Shown here piece after piece: positions 25,281 to 34,119 of a stretch of DNA of 64,000 nt. Made by a program: the position numbers and the translations under genes. Positions within the stretch are counted from its first letter, which is position 1. The number at the start of each line of letters is the position of its first letter. Source of the stretch: Clostridium sp. (GTDB taxonomy: Bacteria; Bacteroidota; Bacteroidia; Bacteroidales; Muribaculaceae). The DNA is taken from contig JAMPBQ010000002.1 in the NCBI GenBank assembly GCA_023666615.1, positions 26,885-90,884 of the forward strand, given 5' to 3'. Under the pieces are notes generated by a model that searched no databases, was not told where the DNA came from, and saw only the letters and a list, made by a program, of their open reading frames with translations.

Positions 25281-26585
25281 ATGAAACGCCATATATCCCT
25301 TTTCATCGCGGTTTGCCTGGCCTGCGGATGCGCTTTGGCGCAGACATGGACGCTCGACGACTGCATTTCCTACGCTACAGCCCACAACCTTACCGTGCGC
25401 TCGCGCCAGCTCAGCGCTAAGCAGGCCGAGCAGTCCATCACCGACGCGAAGTCGGCCTTCCTCCCCCGCCTCTCCGCCGGCGCCGGCCAGTCCTGGAACC
25501 TCGGCCGCGGCCTTACCGCCGAGAATACCTACGCCGACCGCAACACGTCTTCGTTCAACTGGAGCGCCTCTTTCAATATGCCAGTATTCAACGGCCTGGC
25601 CAATGTGCGCCAGCTCTCCTACGCCAAGGCCAACCTGCAGCAGATGGTGGAGGAATGCGAGGCAGCGAAGGAGGACATTACCACAAACGTAATTTCCTAC
25701 TACCTGCAAGCGCTCTACTCCCGCGAAATGATGCAGGTGGCGCAAAACCAAGTGGAGCTTTCCGAATACGAAATCCGGCGCCGCGAGGCCCTGCTCGAGG
25801 CCGGCAAGATACCTGAAATCGACCTCCTTGAGGCGCAGGCGCAGCTGGCTTCGGACAAGCTCAACCTCACCCAGGCCAAGAACGACAACATCCTTGCCCG
25901 CCTGGACTTGATCCTTCTCCTGCAGCTTGACGACAAAACGCCGGAGAATTTCGACGTCGCCCCCCTCTCCGACGATGACCCCATGCTCATTGCCCCGGAA
26001 GAGGCATACCTGCGCGCCCTGCAGTACAGCCACGCCGTTGAGGCCGCCCGCAAAGGCATAATCGCCTCCGACAAGAACATCACCCTGGCGAAGTCGGGCT
26101 ACATCCCCACCCTTTCATTCAACGCCGGCCTGGGCAGCTCGTACTACAAGCTTTCGGGAGCCCATAATGATAAATTTTCCGACCAAATGCGCCACAATTA
26201 CAGCACCTACTTCGGATTCTCTCTCAACATCCCCATTTTTGACGGATTCTCCACACGAAATTCTGTGCGCAGGGCAAAAATCCAAAAGCTCAACGCCGAG
26301 CTCAACCTCGACCAGACTGAGCAGCAGCTCTACCGCAATATTCAGTCGGCCTACTATCAGGCCGTAGCCGCCGCCGAGAAATACGCGTCAAGCCAGCTGG
26401 CGGAGAAATCCACAGCCGCCGCATTCGAGGCGATGCAGGAAAAATACAACCTGGGCCGGGCCACTTCCACCGAATACGAGCAAGCGAAGACCAACGCCCT
26501 GCGCGCCACCGCCGACCGCATTCAGGCCAATTACGAAATGATCCTGCGCTCACGCCTCCTGCAATTCTACTCCACCCCCCACTAA
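25281..26585 (+). CDS. TolC-type outer-membrane channel
   Basis: 434 residues with a signal peptide (MKRHISLFIAVCLACGCALAQ). Two related OEP halves: WTLDDCISYATAHNLTVRSRQLSAK near residue 22 and a second helical hairpin pair after ~230 (YIPTLSFNAGLGSSYY, LNIPIFDGFSTRNSVRRA). It forms the outer-membrane duct of the MacB-type pump. Last gene of the operon, 18 nt after the adaptor; repeat hairpins follow directly. Confidence 0.94.
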   Translation: MKRHISLFIAVCLACGCALAQTWTLDDCISYATAHNLTVRSRQLSAKQAEQSITDAKSAFLPRLSAGAGQSWNLGRGLTAENTYADRNTSSFNWSASFNMPVFNGLANVRQLSYAKANLQQMVEECEAAKEDITTNVISYYLQALYSREMMQVAQNQVELSEYEIRRREALLEAGKIPEIDLLEAQAQLASDKLNLTQAKNDNILARLDLILLLQLDDKTPENFDVAPLSDDDPMLIAPEEAYLRALQYSHAVEAARKGIIASDKNITLAKSGYIPTLSFNAGLGSSYYKLSGAHNDKFSDQMRHNYSTYFGFSLNIPIFDGFSTRNSVRRAKIQKLNAELNLDQTEQQLYRNIQSAYYQAVAAAEKYASSQLAEKSTAAAFEAMQEKYNLGRATSTEYEQAKTNALRATADRIQANYEMILRSRLLQFYSTPH

Positions 26586-26586
26586 T

Positions 26587-26717
26587 ACATCGCTTTGCGA
26601 TGTCATATCTGCCACTACAAAAAAACACGGCGAAGCCGTGTCTCTATGGTTAACCGCGGGTGCCACTGGCACCCGCGGCTTCCATATACCCCGCACAAAT
26701 GCACGGCAAAGCCGTGC
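26587..26717 (+). repeat. Two-hairpin repeat module (locus 1)
   Basis: Four palindromes in 131 bp: ACATCGC-TTT-GCGATGT (26587-26603), ACACGGC-GAA-GCCGTGT (26625-26641), CCGCGGGTGCC-ACT-GGCACCCGCGG (26654-26678) and GCACGGC-AAA-GCCGTGC (26701-26717). The second and third are joined by CTCTATGGTTAACC. The same order of small hairpin, TAACC spacer, long hairpin, small hairpin recurs at four other borders of this window. Confidence 0.85.
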
Positions 26718-26736
26718 CTCCATCCCGCAAAATAAA

Positions 26737-26768
26737 TTTGAAAAACCACAAAATATTCCCTACCTTTG
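26737..26768 (+). promoter_or_regulatory. Promoter for dnaB
   Basis: TTTG (26737-26740), 20 nt, TACCTTTG (26761-26768), 31 nt before the dnaB ATG. It also argues against any start upstream of 26800. Confidence 0.78.
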
Positions 26769-26799
26769 CGCACACACCACAAAAACTAAACACCAATCC

Positions 26800-28332
26800 A
26801 TGCCCGAACCCCAATCATATTCCCGCCAGCGCCCCCAGCATACCCCGGCAGCCGACCTGTCAGGCCGCGTGCCGCCACGCGATATTGAGCTCGAAGAGGC
26901 CGTCCTCGGCGCCATGATGCTAGAAAAAGACGCCTACACCCGCGTCTGCGACATCCTTAAGCCGGAAAGTTTCTACGAGCCCTCCAACCGAAAGGTGTAC
27001 GAGGCAATACAGACCCTTGGCGCCCGCCAAATGCCTATCGATATGCTCACCGTGGCCGAGCAGCTCCGCCTCAACGGCACCATCGAGGAGGTTGGCGGCC
27101 CGGCCTTCGTCTCGCGCCTTACAGCCCGCGTCGGATCGGCGGCCAATGTGGAATTTCACGCACGCATCGTGGCGCAGAAATATCTCGCCCGCGAGCTAAT
27201 ATCCTTCGCCGCCATCATCGAAAGCAAGGCATTCGATGAGAGCAACGACGTTGACGACCTCCTCCAAGAGGCCGAGGGCAAGCTCTTTGAAATCTCGCAG
27301 CGAAACGTCAAGAAGGACGTCACGCAAATCGACCCAGTAATCAGCGACGCCATCCAGCAAATGCAGATCGCGCAAAACCGCGCCTCCGGCCTCAGCGGCC
27401 TGGAGACGGGTTTCCACGAGCTTGACAAGATGACCTCCGGCTGGCAGAACAGCGACCTCATTATCATAGCCGCCCGCCCGGCCATGGGCAAGACGGCCCT
27501 GGTGCTATCCATGGCGAAGAATATGGCTGTGACCTACAACACTCCCCTGGCTATCTTCTCTTTGGAAATGTCGAACCGCCAGCTCGTAAACCGCCTAATA
27601 AGCAACGTGGCGGAGATTTCCGGCGGCAAAATCAAGAGCGGCGACCTGTCGCCAATCGAATGGCAGCAGCTCTTCGCGCGCATCAAGTACCTCACCGGCG
27701 CGCCGATGTACATTGACGACACCCCCTCGCTCTCCATCTTTGAGTTGCGCACGAAGGCGCGCCGCCTGGTGCGCGAGCACGGCATAAGGATGATTATCAT
27801 CGACTACCTCCAGCTTATGAACGCCTCGGGCATGAAGTTCGGATCGCGCGAGCAGGAGGTCAGCATGATTTCGCGTTCGCTCAAGCAACTCGCCAAGGAG
27901 CTGGACATTCCCATCATCGCGCTTTCGCAGCTCAACCGCTCCGTGGAGAACCGAGCCGACGGCAAGCGCCCGCAGCTCAGCGACCTCCGCGAGTCGGGCG
28001 CCATCGAGCAGGACGCCGACATAGTTTGCTTCATCCACCGCCCTGAATACTACACGAAATCAGGGCAGGACGCCAGCGGCAACGACATTCGCGGCCTGGC
28101 GGAATTCATTATCGCCAAGCACCGCTCCGGCGCCGTGGGCGACGTGCAGCTGCATTTCCGCGCCGAATTCGCCCGCTTCGAAAACTGGGGCGAGGCCCCC
28201 CTGGGCACAGCCACCCAGGTGATGTCGAAGATGAACACCATCGACGATTCAGCGGCCTCCCTCCAAGCCGGCCAAATGCAAGACGGCACCGCCGACTTCC
28301 TCGCTCCCCCCTCCGAAGCGGCCCCCTTCTAA
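26800..28332 (+). CDS. dnaB: Replicative DNA helicase
   Basis: 510 residues from ATG 26800 (MPEPQSYSRQRPQ). The N-terminal DnaB domain (~35-140: RDIELEEAVLGAMM), linker, then the RecA-like domain with Walker A ARPAMGKTALVLSMA (~228-242), Walker B MIIIDYLQLM, the SQLNRSVENR arginine/sensor block and ESGAIEQDADIV. It unwinds DNA at the replication fork as a hexamer. No intein is present, although DnaB is a common host. Own promoter at 26737-26768; followed by repeats. Confidence 0.97.
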   Translation: MPEPQSYSRQRPQHTPAADLSGRVPPRDIELEEAVLGAMMLEKDAYTRVCDILKPESFYEPSNRKVYEAIQTLGARQMPIDMLTVAEQLRLNGTIEEVGGPAFVSRLTARVGSAANVEFHARIVAQKYLARELISFAAIIESKAFDESNDVDDLLQEAEGKLFEISQRNVKKDVTQIDPVISDAIQQMQIAQNRASGLSGLETGFHELDKMTSGWQNSDLIIIAARPAMGKTALVLSMAKNMAVTYNTPLAIFSLEMSNRQLVNRLISNVAEISGGKIKSGDLSPIEWQQLFARIKYLTGAPMYIDDTPSLSIFELRTKARRLVREHGIRMIIIDYLQLMNASGMKFGSREQEVSMISRSLKQLAKELDIPIIALSQLNRSVENRADGKRPQLSDLRESGAIEQDADIVCFIHRPEYYTKSGQDASGNDIRGLAEFIIAKHRSGAVGDVQLHFRAEFARFENWGEAPLGTATQVMSKMNTIDDSAASLQAGQMQDGTADFLAPPSEAAPF

Positions 28333-28342
28333 CCCCCGCACA

Positions 28343-28487
28343 GCAAAGCGGTGCCAACCCGCAACCAACAGCAGTGCAACGCAAACCCCGCTCATAAGCA
28401 AAGGCACCGCAAAGCGGTGCCAACCCGCAACCAACAGCAGTGCAACGCAAACCCCGCTCATAAGCAAAGGCACCGCAAAGCGGTGCC
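28343..28487 (+). repeat. 66-bp tandem repeat after dnaB
   Basis: Two complete, seemingly identical 66-bp units (28343-28408 and 28409-28474) and the first 13 nt of a third. Each junction forms GGCACCGC-AAA-GCGGTGCC. The period is a multiple of three, which keeps reading frames open on the minus strand; I treat those as artefacts. Confidence 0.92.
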
Positions 28488-28567
28488 TCCATTGTTAACC
28501 CCTGGTACGCCGCCAGCGGCGTACCAGGGGCATATTATCCCTCACTCTCTGCACGGCGAAGCCGTGC
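28469..28567 (+). repeat. Two-hairpin repeat module (locus 2)
   Basis: GGCACCGC-AAA-GCGGTGCC (28469-28487), spacer TCCATTGTTAACC, a 15-bp-stem hairpin with arms CCCCTGGTACGCCGC (28499-28513) and its complement (28516-28530), then GCACGGC-GAA-GCCGTGC (28551-28567). Same order as locus 1. This and the tandem repeat occupy most of the 436-bp gap between dnaB and the next gene; the rest is AT-rich promoter sequence. Confidence 0.87.
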
Positions 28568-28666
28568 CTCCCCCAAAAAAAATAAGCAATTGCGCGAACC
28601 ATTCCCCTCCCCCAAGTGTTAATATCATAAAAATTAGATGTTTTTTAAGAAATATATGCGAAAAAA

Positions 28667-28697
28667 TTGTTTTTAACATAAAAAATGCATAATTTTG
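28667..28697 (+). promoter_or_regulatory. Promoter for the small winged-helix gene
   Basis: TTG (28667-28669), 20 nt, TAATTTTG (28690-28697), 71 nt before the start codon. Confidence 0.65.
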
Positions 28698-28768
28698 CAA
28701 CCATAAAACATCCAATAGGCAACAAATAAAAATAACCAAAGAGAAATTAATCTCAAAATTAACCAATT

Positions 28769-28984
28769 ATGAATACTGACACAATCGGCGCATACGCCGG
28801 ACAGGTTTGGCAGGTGCTCAACGAGGCCGACGCCATGGGAGTGAAGCAAATCAAGAAAGTAACCAAGCTCAAGGACAAAGAAGTCTTCGCAGCCATCGGC
28901 TGGCTCGCCCGCGAAGGCAAGCTCATGATCACAGAAGATCCCGAAGACGCTAAAGAGCTCATCCTCACCCTCGAACGCAACTAA
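28769..28984 (+). CDS. Small winged-helix protein (DUF2582 type)
   Basis: 71 residues, full-length for the family: TIGAYAGQVWQVLNEAD, then MGVKQIKKVTKLKDKEVFAAIGWLAREGKL, a winged-helix fold. Members are frequent in Bacteroidetes and methanogens and may bind nucleic acid; no target is known. It has its own promoter and is monocistronic, ending in a 16-bp hairpin. Confidence 0.85.
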   Translation: MNTDTIGAYAGQVWQVLNEADAMGVKQIKKVTKLKDKEVFAAIGWLAREGKLMITEDPEDAKELILTLERN

Positions 28985-29022
28985 TCCTCGGCGGGGAACA
29001 CTCCCCTCCAAAAGGAAAATAA

Positions 29023-29060
29023 ATAGCAAAGGCGCGCCCAAAAAGGCGCGCCTTTGCTAT
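29023..29060 (+). terminator. 16-bp perfect hairpin after the winged-helix gene
   Basis: ATAGCAAAGGCGCGCC (29023-29038) and its full complement (29045-29060) with a 6-nt CAAAAA loop. No downstream T-run, so efficient intrinsic termination is uncertain. Confidence 0.55.
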
Positions 29061-29073
29061 CCCCAAAAAAATC

Positions 29074-29139
29074 AATTTGTCATCCCGACAATTTGTCAAA
29101 ATGACAATTTGACAAATTGACAATTTGACAAAATGACAG
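29074..29139. repeat. TTTGACA/TGTCAAA mixed microrepeat
   Basis: Alternating direct and inverted copies of a 7-nt word (CAATTTGTCA, TTTGTCAAA, CAATTTGACA, AAATTGACA, AAAATGACA) between two terminator hairpins of convergent genes. Confidence 0.75.
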
Positions 29140-29146
29140 CCCCCAA

Positions 29147-29186
29147 ATTAAAAAAAAAGCGCCCGCAAGAAAATCCTTGCGGGCGC
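29147..29186 (-). terminator. Terminator of the large surface-protein gene
   Basis: Stem GCGCCCGCAAG / CTTGCGGGCGC (29159-29169, 29176-29186) followed on the minus strand by a run of Ts (As at 29147-29158), 24 nt after the stop at 29210. Confidence 0.88.
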
Positions 29187-29209
29187 CAAAATCATATGCC
29201 AAGAGCTAT

Positions 29210-32200
29210 TTATTTGACAGCCACCTTCACGGTCTTGCCGCCAACGCGCACAATGTACACGCCTGCGCCAACCTCTATTCGGGCCGCAGCCGGGGCGTTG
29301 GCCATCGCCGTCGCCAGCACGCCTTGCGGAGCGTACACCTCAATGCTCTTGCCTTCGGCGCCGCTCACGAAGATGCAGCCCTCGCCTCCGGCCACGCTTA
29401 TGCCGCCGTTCTCAATGCCGGCTATGCCTGAGAGATTGATCGTTGCCTCGTTCGACGGGCGCGATTCGCCGGCCGCATAGTGCGCCGTCACGACATAAGA
29501 GTGGTCAAAGTCTGCCTTTGCATTAGCATCAATGTACTCAGCCGCGCCTACAAAGTCGCCATTGATCTTCACGCCGTTGCGGTATACGTTGTATCCCTTC
29601 AGCTCATGGTTGGCCTTCTCGCCCGTGGCCGGAATGTAGGTCACGTCGTCCACGAAGAGGAAGAACTTATCTATTGAGCGCGAACGTATCGCGAAATACA
29701 ATGCGCCCTGCGGCACGCGGAACGAATACTTTGTCCATGAGAACGGCACCTTGGTAAACGTACCGGCCGAAACAAAGTCATCCACGTTTGTCGTAGTCGT
29801 AGAGTAGAGCACCTCAAAATCCTCCTGATACATGCCGGCGTAGCTGCCTTCGCCATAGAAGCTGCGGGCGTACAGACTGATAATCTGCTCGCATCCGTAG
29901 AGGCGCGGCGAAATGGCCCAGTCGTCGCACTGCACATTTGTGCTGCCGCGCATCACAGAGCCGGACGCCAAATATTTTTCCCCGCTATGAGATGCCCAAA
30001 GCTCTACGGCGTTCTCATTCCAGTTCTGGTCATTTACCCACCAGCCCGCCAGCTTGCCGGCATTGAACTGGAAGGCCTGATTGCCGATGGAAATAAGGGG
30101 AGCCTGGTCGCCGTCGATAATCTTCCAGCCGTCAACCTCCTGCGCCCAGCGCGATGCGCCCTCAAAGGTCTCGGTGTACGCAGCCGGTGCAGCCTGCTCC
30201 ATATTGGGATCGGACCATGTCAGGCGCACTGCCTCGCCGCTCTTCTCGGCCACAAGGTTGGTCGGGACAGGCACTGCGGGAGCCACGATGCCTACGGTGA
30301 CTACGTCCGTCGTGTTATCGCTCTCCACTTCGTCGTTTTCAAACACAACCACTGCGTGGAAATCGCGGCTCTCGCCGTGCAGCACGGTGGCTGAGGTTAC
30401 GAATGTCAAGGTCTGCGAGGCCTCGGCGGCAAGGCTGATGCCGGCCTTAGTGTCAATGAATTCTTCGCCTGAATAAAGTTCAACTTCATATCTGCGCACT
30501 CCCTTGTCGCCAGTGTTGGTAACAGTTACGTTGATCTCAAAGTCCTCATTAACGCCTACGGCCGACGGAGCCTCGATGCGTGATGCCGTCAGGTTATAGT
30601 CGGCGTGCATCGCTATGCGCATATTGTCAAGGAAGAACCATGCGCCCTGTATCTTGTCAGGAACAAGGCGAAGCACCACGCTCTTGCCTTCATAGTCTGA
30701 AAGGTCAACAAGCACCTTGTGCCATTTTCCTACTTCGCCATTTGATATGCAGTCACTCTGCACGGGCACAAAACCGTTGCCATCGCCGCAATCGGCCTCT
30801 ACGAGGATTTCATTCGTGTAATCGGTATCGCTATAGCGGTATAGATAGTAAGTGAGAGCGGGGTTGGCCACATCTGAAAGGTCGATCTTGCCGGTAACAA
30901 GCGCGGTCTGCACCATGCCGTATGCCTCAAAGTAGGCAAGGCCATTGTCGCCGTCCTGCGGAGCGGCCGACCAGTCTGAATCCGCGCCGAAGCGCCAAGG
31001 CTCATCGCCCTTTATATAGTTGTAGCCGAAGATTGAGGATACCATGCCGTCGGCAAATGACTCCGTCCATGGCGTCGCATAGGGCTTGCCCACGGGCTTG
31101 TAGGCCGACCCGGCCAGCTTCGACTCGCCTCCCACCGTCACGGCATAGACGCCGAATTGGCAGAATGCCTGCGTCTCAGGGTCAACGGCCTGCGTGGAGA
31201 ATGTTGTCTCTGTGAGGTTCTCGGCCAAAACGTTGTAGTTGCGGTCAATCACCTTGTAGGTTATGGCCGATGCCATGATTGCGTTGCCGTCAACGTCAGT
31301 GGTCACGGGGTCCCATGTTACGGTCACCTTGCCGGTATTGCCCTCTTCGAGCATTAGCACATTGGTGGCTGCGGCCGGAACTCCGGGGCCTACCAGCACC
31401 TCAATTTCCGACTTCTTGCCCGCGCCGTAGGCGTTATGGGCAATAACATCGTATGTGTGCTTGCCGAGCTCCAAGCCTTCAGCGTCGGTGAATGTGGCCT
31501 CGCCCGCGGGCAAGTTCTCCGTTGCTGTGTAAATCGCCTTGCCGTCGCGCAGGATTTCAACCTTGGTGATGGCGGTAGCCTCTGTGATGGCCGAGCCGTC
31601 CACCGTAGTCGTAGGCAGCGTGTATGTGATGACCGCCTTGCCTGTGCCGTCCTTGGCGGGGGCTACGCTGAACTCTACGGCGTTCGGCGAGAGGCTGATC
31701 ACGCCTTCGCCGATAGTGATGTTCCTGGCGTAGAGCTGCGACGCGGTCGCGGTCTTGTCATGGATGGCGAAATAAATCTTGCCGTCTGCAGTCGGGGCGA
31801 TTTTCCCTTCGTAGGTCGTCCAAGTCGTGCTCTTTTGCTTGCTCTCGGCCACCGCCACGTTGGTCATTGCCTCAATGGTGGGCTCTGTGCCCCAAAGCAC
31901 TTCAAATGTCTCTTCGTAATAGTTCGATGTCTTGATGTCTAGGCTGATGGGATACACCGCTCCGGCCTTCACATTTACTGCCGGCGATATCAAGTAATCA
32001 TCCTGTCCCGTTGAGCTCGATGTGTAAAGGTAGACGCATTTGTCTGAAGAATAATACTTCCACTTGTTGCTGTCCTCAATGCTGCCTTCAAGTATAGTCC
32101 AGCCATAAAGCGAAAGGCTTGAGGCAAACTCTATAGTCGTAGGCGGCACAATTGCGCCGGCCTTGATTGTATTTGACTTCTTCTCGGGTGCAGACAGCCC

Positions 32201-33712
32201 GTTCACAGTAGCCACCAGGCCATAGCTGTATTCAACCATCTCCTCTGTCTCGGGCAGCTCATCGGTGGCCGTTCTCGTAGTGATGCCATCCGCAATCACC
32301 TTCATGTCGGGATAGCGCACCACTGTGTAGGTGGCCTTGCTGTATTCCACGTTGCCGCCGTTCACGCCCGTGCTCGAGGGTGTGCCCCATTGCAGATTTA
32401 TCGTTTTGCCGTTGAGCGTTAGGTTGAACATGCTTGGTGCCTGCGGGGTGTCAGGGCCTACGAATTTCTTCGTTCCCTTAATAGGCGATTTGCCTGCGGC
32501 GTTGGATGTTACAACCGCAAAATAGTAGCTGTCGGCCTTGTCCATTGTCACGGGCACCACCACTTGCTTGTTGGGAAGCTCGGTGCCGCGCGCCAATTCT
32601 TTGCCGTTTGCTGTCAATACCCAGGTCAACTCTGTTGATGCGTCAAGAGCGGCCTTTCCGTCGTACTGCAGGCGGGGCGTATTGATAATCGCCTTGCCGC
32701 TCAGCGACGCGCCGGAGAAGCTGACTGAAACGGAGCCTGCCGCGGGAGCCTCGGCGGGAGTGACAACAGTGTGGGGAATAAACATGCCGCAAAGCTGCTC
32801 TTCATTGCCCATGTCGTAGAGTTTGGTGGGGGTCGCCGAATTCAGGTCCACCGCATAGAGGGCGTTCTCGGTGTCTGAATTCACGCACCAGTACATGATG
32901 TCGGTGTCCGTGTCAATCGTGGCGTCAGCCTGGTAGATTGACTGGATGCCGGTGATGCCTACCAGCGTCATTTCGCCAGTCGCGAGGTCTACGGTGTAGA
33001 GCTCGCCGGCGCGGGTGATGGCATACAGTGTGTTGTCTGATGAGAACGCGCAGCCTGCCCACACCTTGTCCTTCTCTATCGGGCAAATGGTGCGCTTAAT
33101 GCCAAAATATCTGTAGTTGTATTCGCAGAATACGTAGCCATCGCGGTTCTCATTTATGAAACAGCCAAAGGCCTGATCCCTGTTTTCAGAATAAGCCATC
33201 GTTGTAGCCACAGTGGTGATTGCTCCGGTGTAGCTGTCATATTCTGACCAATTGTCGGCCATGTCATAATTGATGGTCTTGATTTCCTCGAAGCCCATGG
33301 CCTCGCGGTACTGTGTCACATAGTAGTAGCCGTCGTTTGCCGCTATGCCGCCGCCGGTGGCATACACCTTGCTCGCGTCGCCTTTGCCGTCTTCTCCCTT
33401 GATGCGCTCAGGCATCCACTGGTCGATGCCGTAGGTCCACATGCCGGTGATATGGTCGGGCGATACCACGCAGCCGACAATCGCAACGGGTGAAGATTCA
33501 CTGGAGACTTTTACCCCCCCCCGATTGATTTTCAGTGTGTTGCCAACAGCATAAGCCTTGCTGCCATTGGCCGCGCCATAGGAAGCGAACACATTGCTCC
33601 CCGCGCCTGGCTTCACCCCAAGCAGGTCTGAAACCGAAGCTCCTCCCGCAGGCTCGGCATAGGCGAAAAGCGCCAACGCCGCCCCGGCGGCAAAAAGTAA
33701 TTGTTTTTTCAT
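29210..33712 (-). CDS. Large secreted multi-domain protein with FN3 and choice-of-anchor-J-like domains
   Basis: 1500 residues from ATG 33712 (MKKQLLFAAGAALALFAYAEP, a signal peptide). The region ~30-320 looks like a beta-propeller or WD-like module (VYATGGGIAANDGYYYV, LYAITRAGELYTVDLATGEM). Three to four FN3-like repeats follow (PQAPSMFNLTLNGKTINLQW, PAAATNVLMLEEGNTGKVTVTW, PVPTNLVAEKSGEAVRLTW) alternating with jelly-roll modules of choice-of-anchor-J/MAM type (DDYLISPAVNVKAGAVY, CDWAISPRLYG...FFLDNMRI). It ends in a short sorting-like tail (GVYIVRVGGKTVKVAVK), as in type IX secretion cargo; T9SS use is inferred. A nine-G tract lies near codon 64. Ligand unknown. Confidence 0.85.
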   Translation of the reverse strand: MKKQLLFAAGAALALFAYAEPAGGASVSDLLGVKPGAGSNVFASYGAANGSKAYAVGNTLKINRGGVKVSSESSPVAIVGCVVSPDHITGMWTYGIDQWMPERIKGEDGKGDASKVYATGGGIAANDGYYYVTQYREAMGFEEIKTINYDMADNWSEYDSYTGAITTVATTMAYSENRDQAFGCFINENRDGYVFCEYNYRYFGIKRTICPIEKDKVWAGCAFSSDNTLYAITRAGELYTVDLATGEMTLVGITGIQSIYQADATIDTDTDIMYWCVNSDTENALYAVDLNSATPTKLYDMGNEEQLCGMFIPHTVVTPAEAPAAGSVSVSFSGASLSGKAIINTPRLQYDGKAALDASTELTWVLTANGKELARGTELPNKQVVVPVTMDKADSYYFAVVTSNAAGKSPIKGTKKFVGPDTPQAPSMFNLTLNGKTINLQWGTPSSTGVNGGNVEYSKATYTVVRYPDMKVIADGITTRTATDELPETEEMVEYSYGLVATVNGLSAPEKKSNTIKAGAIVPPTTIEFASSLSLYGWTILEGSIEDSNKWKYYSSDKCVYLYTSSSTGQDDYLISPAVNVKAGAVYPISLDIKTSNYYEETFEVLWGTEPTIEAMTNVAVAESKQKSTTWTTYEGKIAPTADGKIYFAIHDKTATASQLYARNITIGEGVISLSPNAVEFSVAPAKDGTGKAVITYTLPTTTVDGSAITEATAITKVEILRDGKAIYTATENLPAGEATFTDAEGLELGKHTYDVIAHNAYGAGKKSEIEVLVGPGVPAAATNVLMLEEGNTGKVTVTWDPVTTDVDGNAIMASAITYKVIDRNYNVLAENLTETTFSTQAVDPETQAFCQFGVYAVTVGGESKLAGSAYKPVGKPYATPWTESFADGMVSSIFGYNYIKGDEPWRFGADSDWSAAPQDGDNGLAYFEAYGMVQTALVTGKIDLSDVANPALTYYLYRYSDTDYTNEILVEADCGDGNGFVPVQSDCISNGEVGKWHKVLVDLSDYEGKSVVLRLVPDKIQGAWFFLDNMRIAMHADYNLTASRIEAPSAVGVNEDFEINVTVTNTGDKGVRRYEVELYSGEEFIDTKAGISLAAEASQTLTFVTSATVLHGESRDFHAVVVFENDEVESDNTTDVVTVGIVAPAVPVPTNLVAEKSGEAVRLTWSDPNMEQAAPAAYTETFEGASRWAQEVDGWKIIDGDQAPLISIGNQAFQFNAGKLAGWWVNDQNWNENAVELWASHSGEKYLASGSVMRGSTNVQCDDWAISPRLYGCEQIISLYARSFYGEGSYAGMYQEDFEVLYSTTTTNVDDFVSAGTFTKVPFSWTKYSFRVPQGALYFAIRSRSIDKFFLFVDDVTYIPATGEKANHELKGYNVYRNGVKINGDFVGAAEYIDANAKADFDHSYVVTAHYAAGESRPSNEATINLSGIAGIENGGISVAGGEGCIFVSGAEGKSIEVYAPQGVLATAMANAPAAARIEVGAGVYIVRVGGKTVKVAVK
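33514..33522 (-). repeat. G9 homopolymer inside the surface-protein gene
   Basis: Nine Cs on the plus strand read as Asn-Arg-Gly-Gly-Val codons near residue 64. Such tracts slip during replication and can switch genes on and off; here the frame is intact (ON) in this sequence. Confidence 0.9.
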
Positions 33713-33883
33713 TGTGATAAAATATTGATTGGAAATTTTCTCTTTTTTTCGACTTTTTCTTTCATTTTCCTTCCACATCGCAAAATTAATCATAAAAAAC
33801 GAATCCGCACCGTTATCTTGAAAAAAACATCAAAATTTAACCCCAAAAAATCCCCCATGCCCAATGCCAAATTCCCAACCCAT

Positions 33884-34093
33884 AATTCAGCGCCGTAGGC
33901 GCGTCATTGTGATTAACCCCAGGCGGAACGCAGTGGAGCCTGGGGCATTCATCCCCCATGCCAAAAACCTGTCGACATCACCTATCGCCTAATTCAGCGC
34001 CGTAGGCGCGTCATTGTGATTAACCCCAGGCGGAACGCAGTGGAGCCTGGGGCATTCATCCCCCACCCAAAAAAAAAGCGCCGTAGGCGCGTC
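33884..34093 (+). repeat. Two identical 75-bp repeats (two-hairpin module, locus 3) plus a partial copy
   Basis: Copies at 33884-33958 and 33991-34065, 107 bp apart, and a 17-nt fragment at 34077-34093. Each has GCGCC-GTA-GGCGC, spacer GTCATTGTGATTAACC, then CCCCAGGC...GCCTGGGG with a 13-nt loop. The 491-bp gap between the surface protein and the C1 peptidase otherwise holds AT-rich sequence and the peptidase promoter. Confidence 0.9.
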
Positions 34094-34119
34094 TTGTGGC
34101 ATATGCCAAATCAAAAAAT

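Noticed and set aside
26638-26799. N-terminal extension of DnaB
   Set aside because: The extension runs through repeat hairpins and across the promoter at 26737-26768.
28109-28492. Minus-strand frame over the end of dnaB with a 22-residue repeated, Cys-containing peptide
   Set aside because: It reads the 66-bp tandem repeat and the antisense of dnaB. No independent support as a gene.
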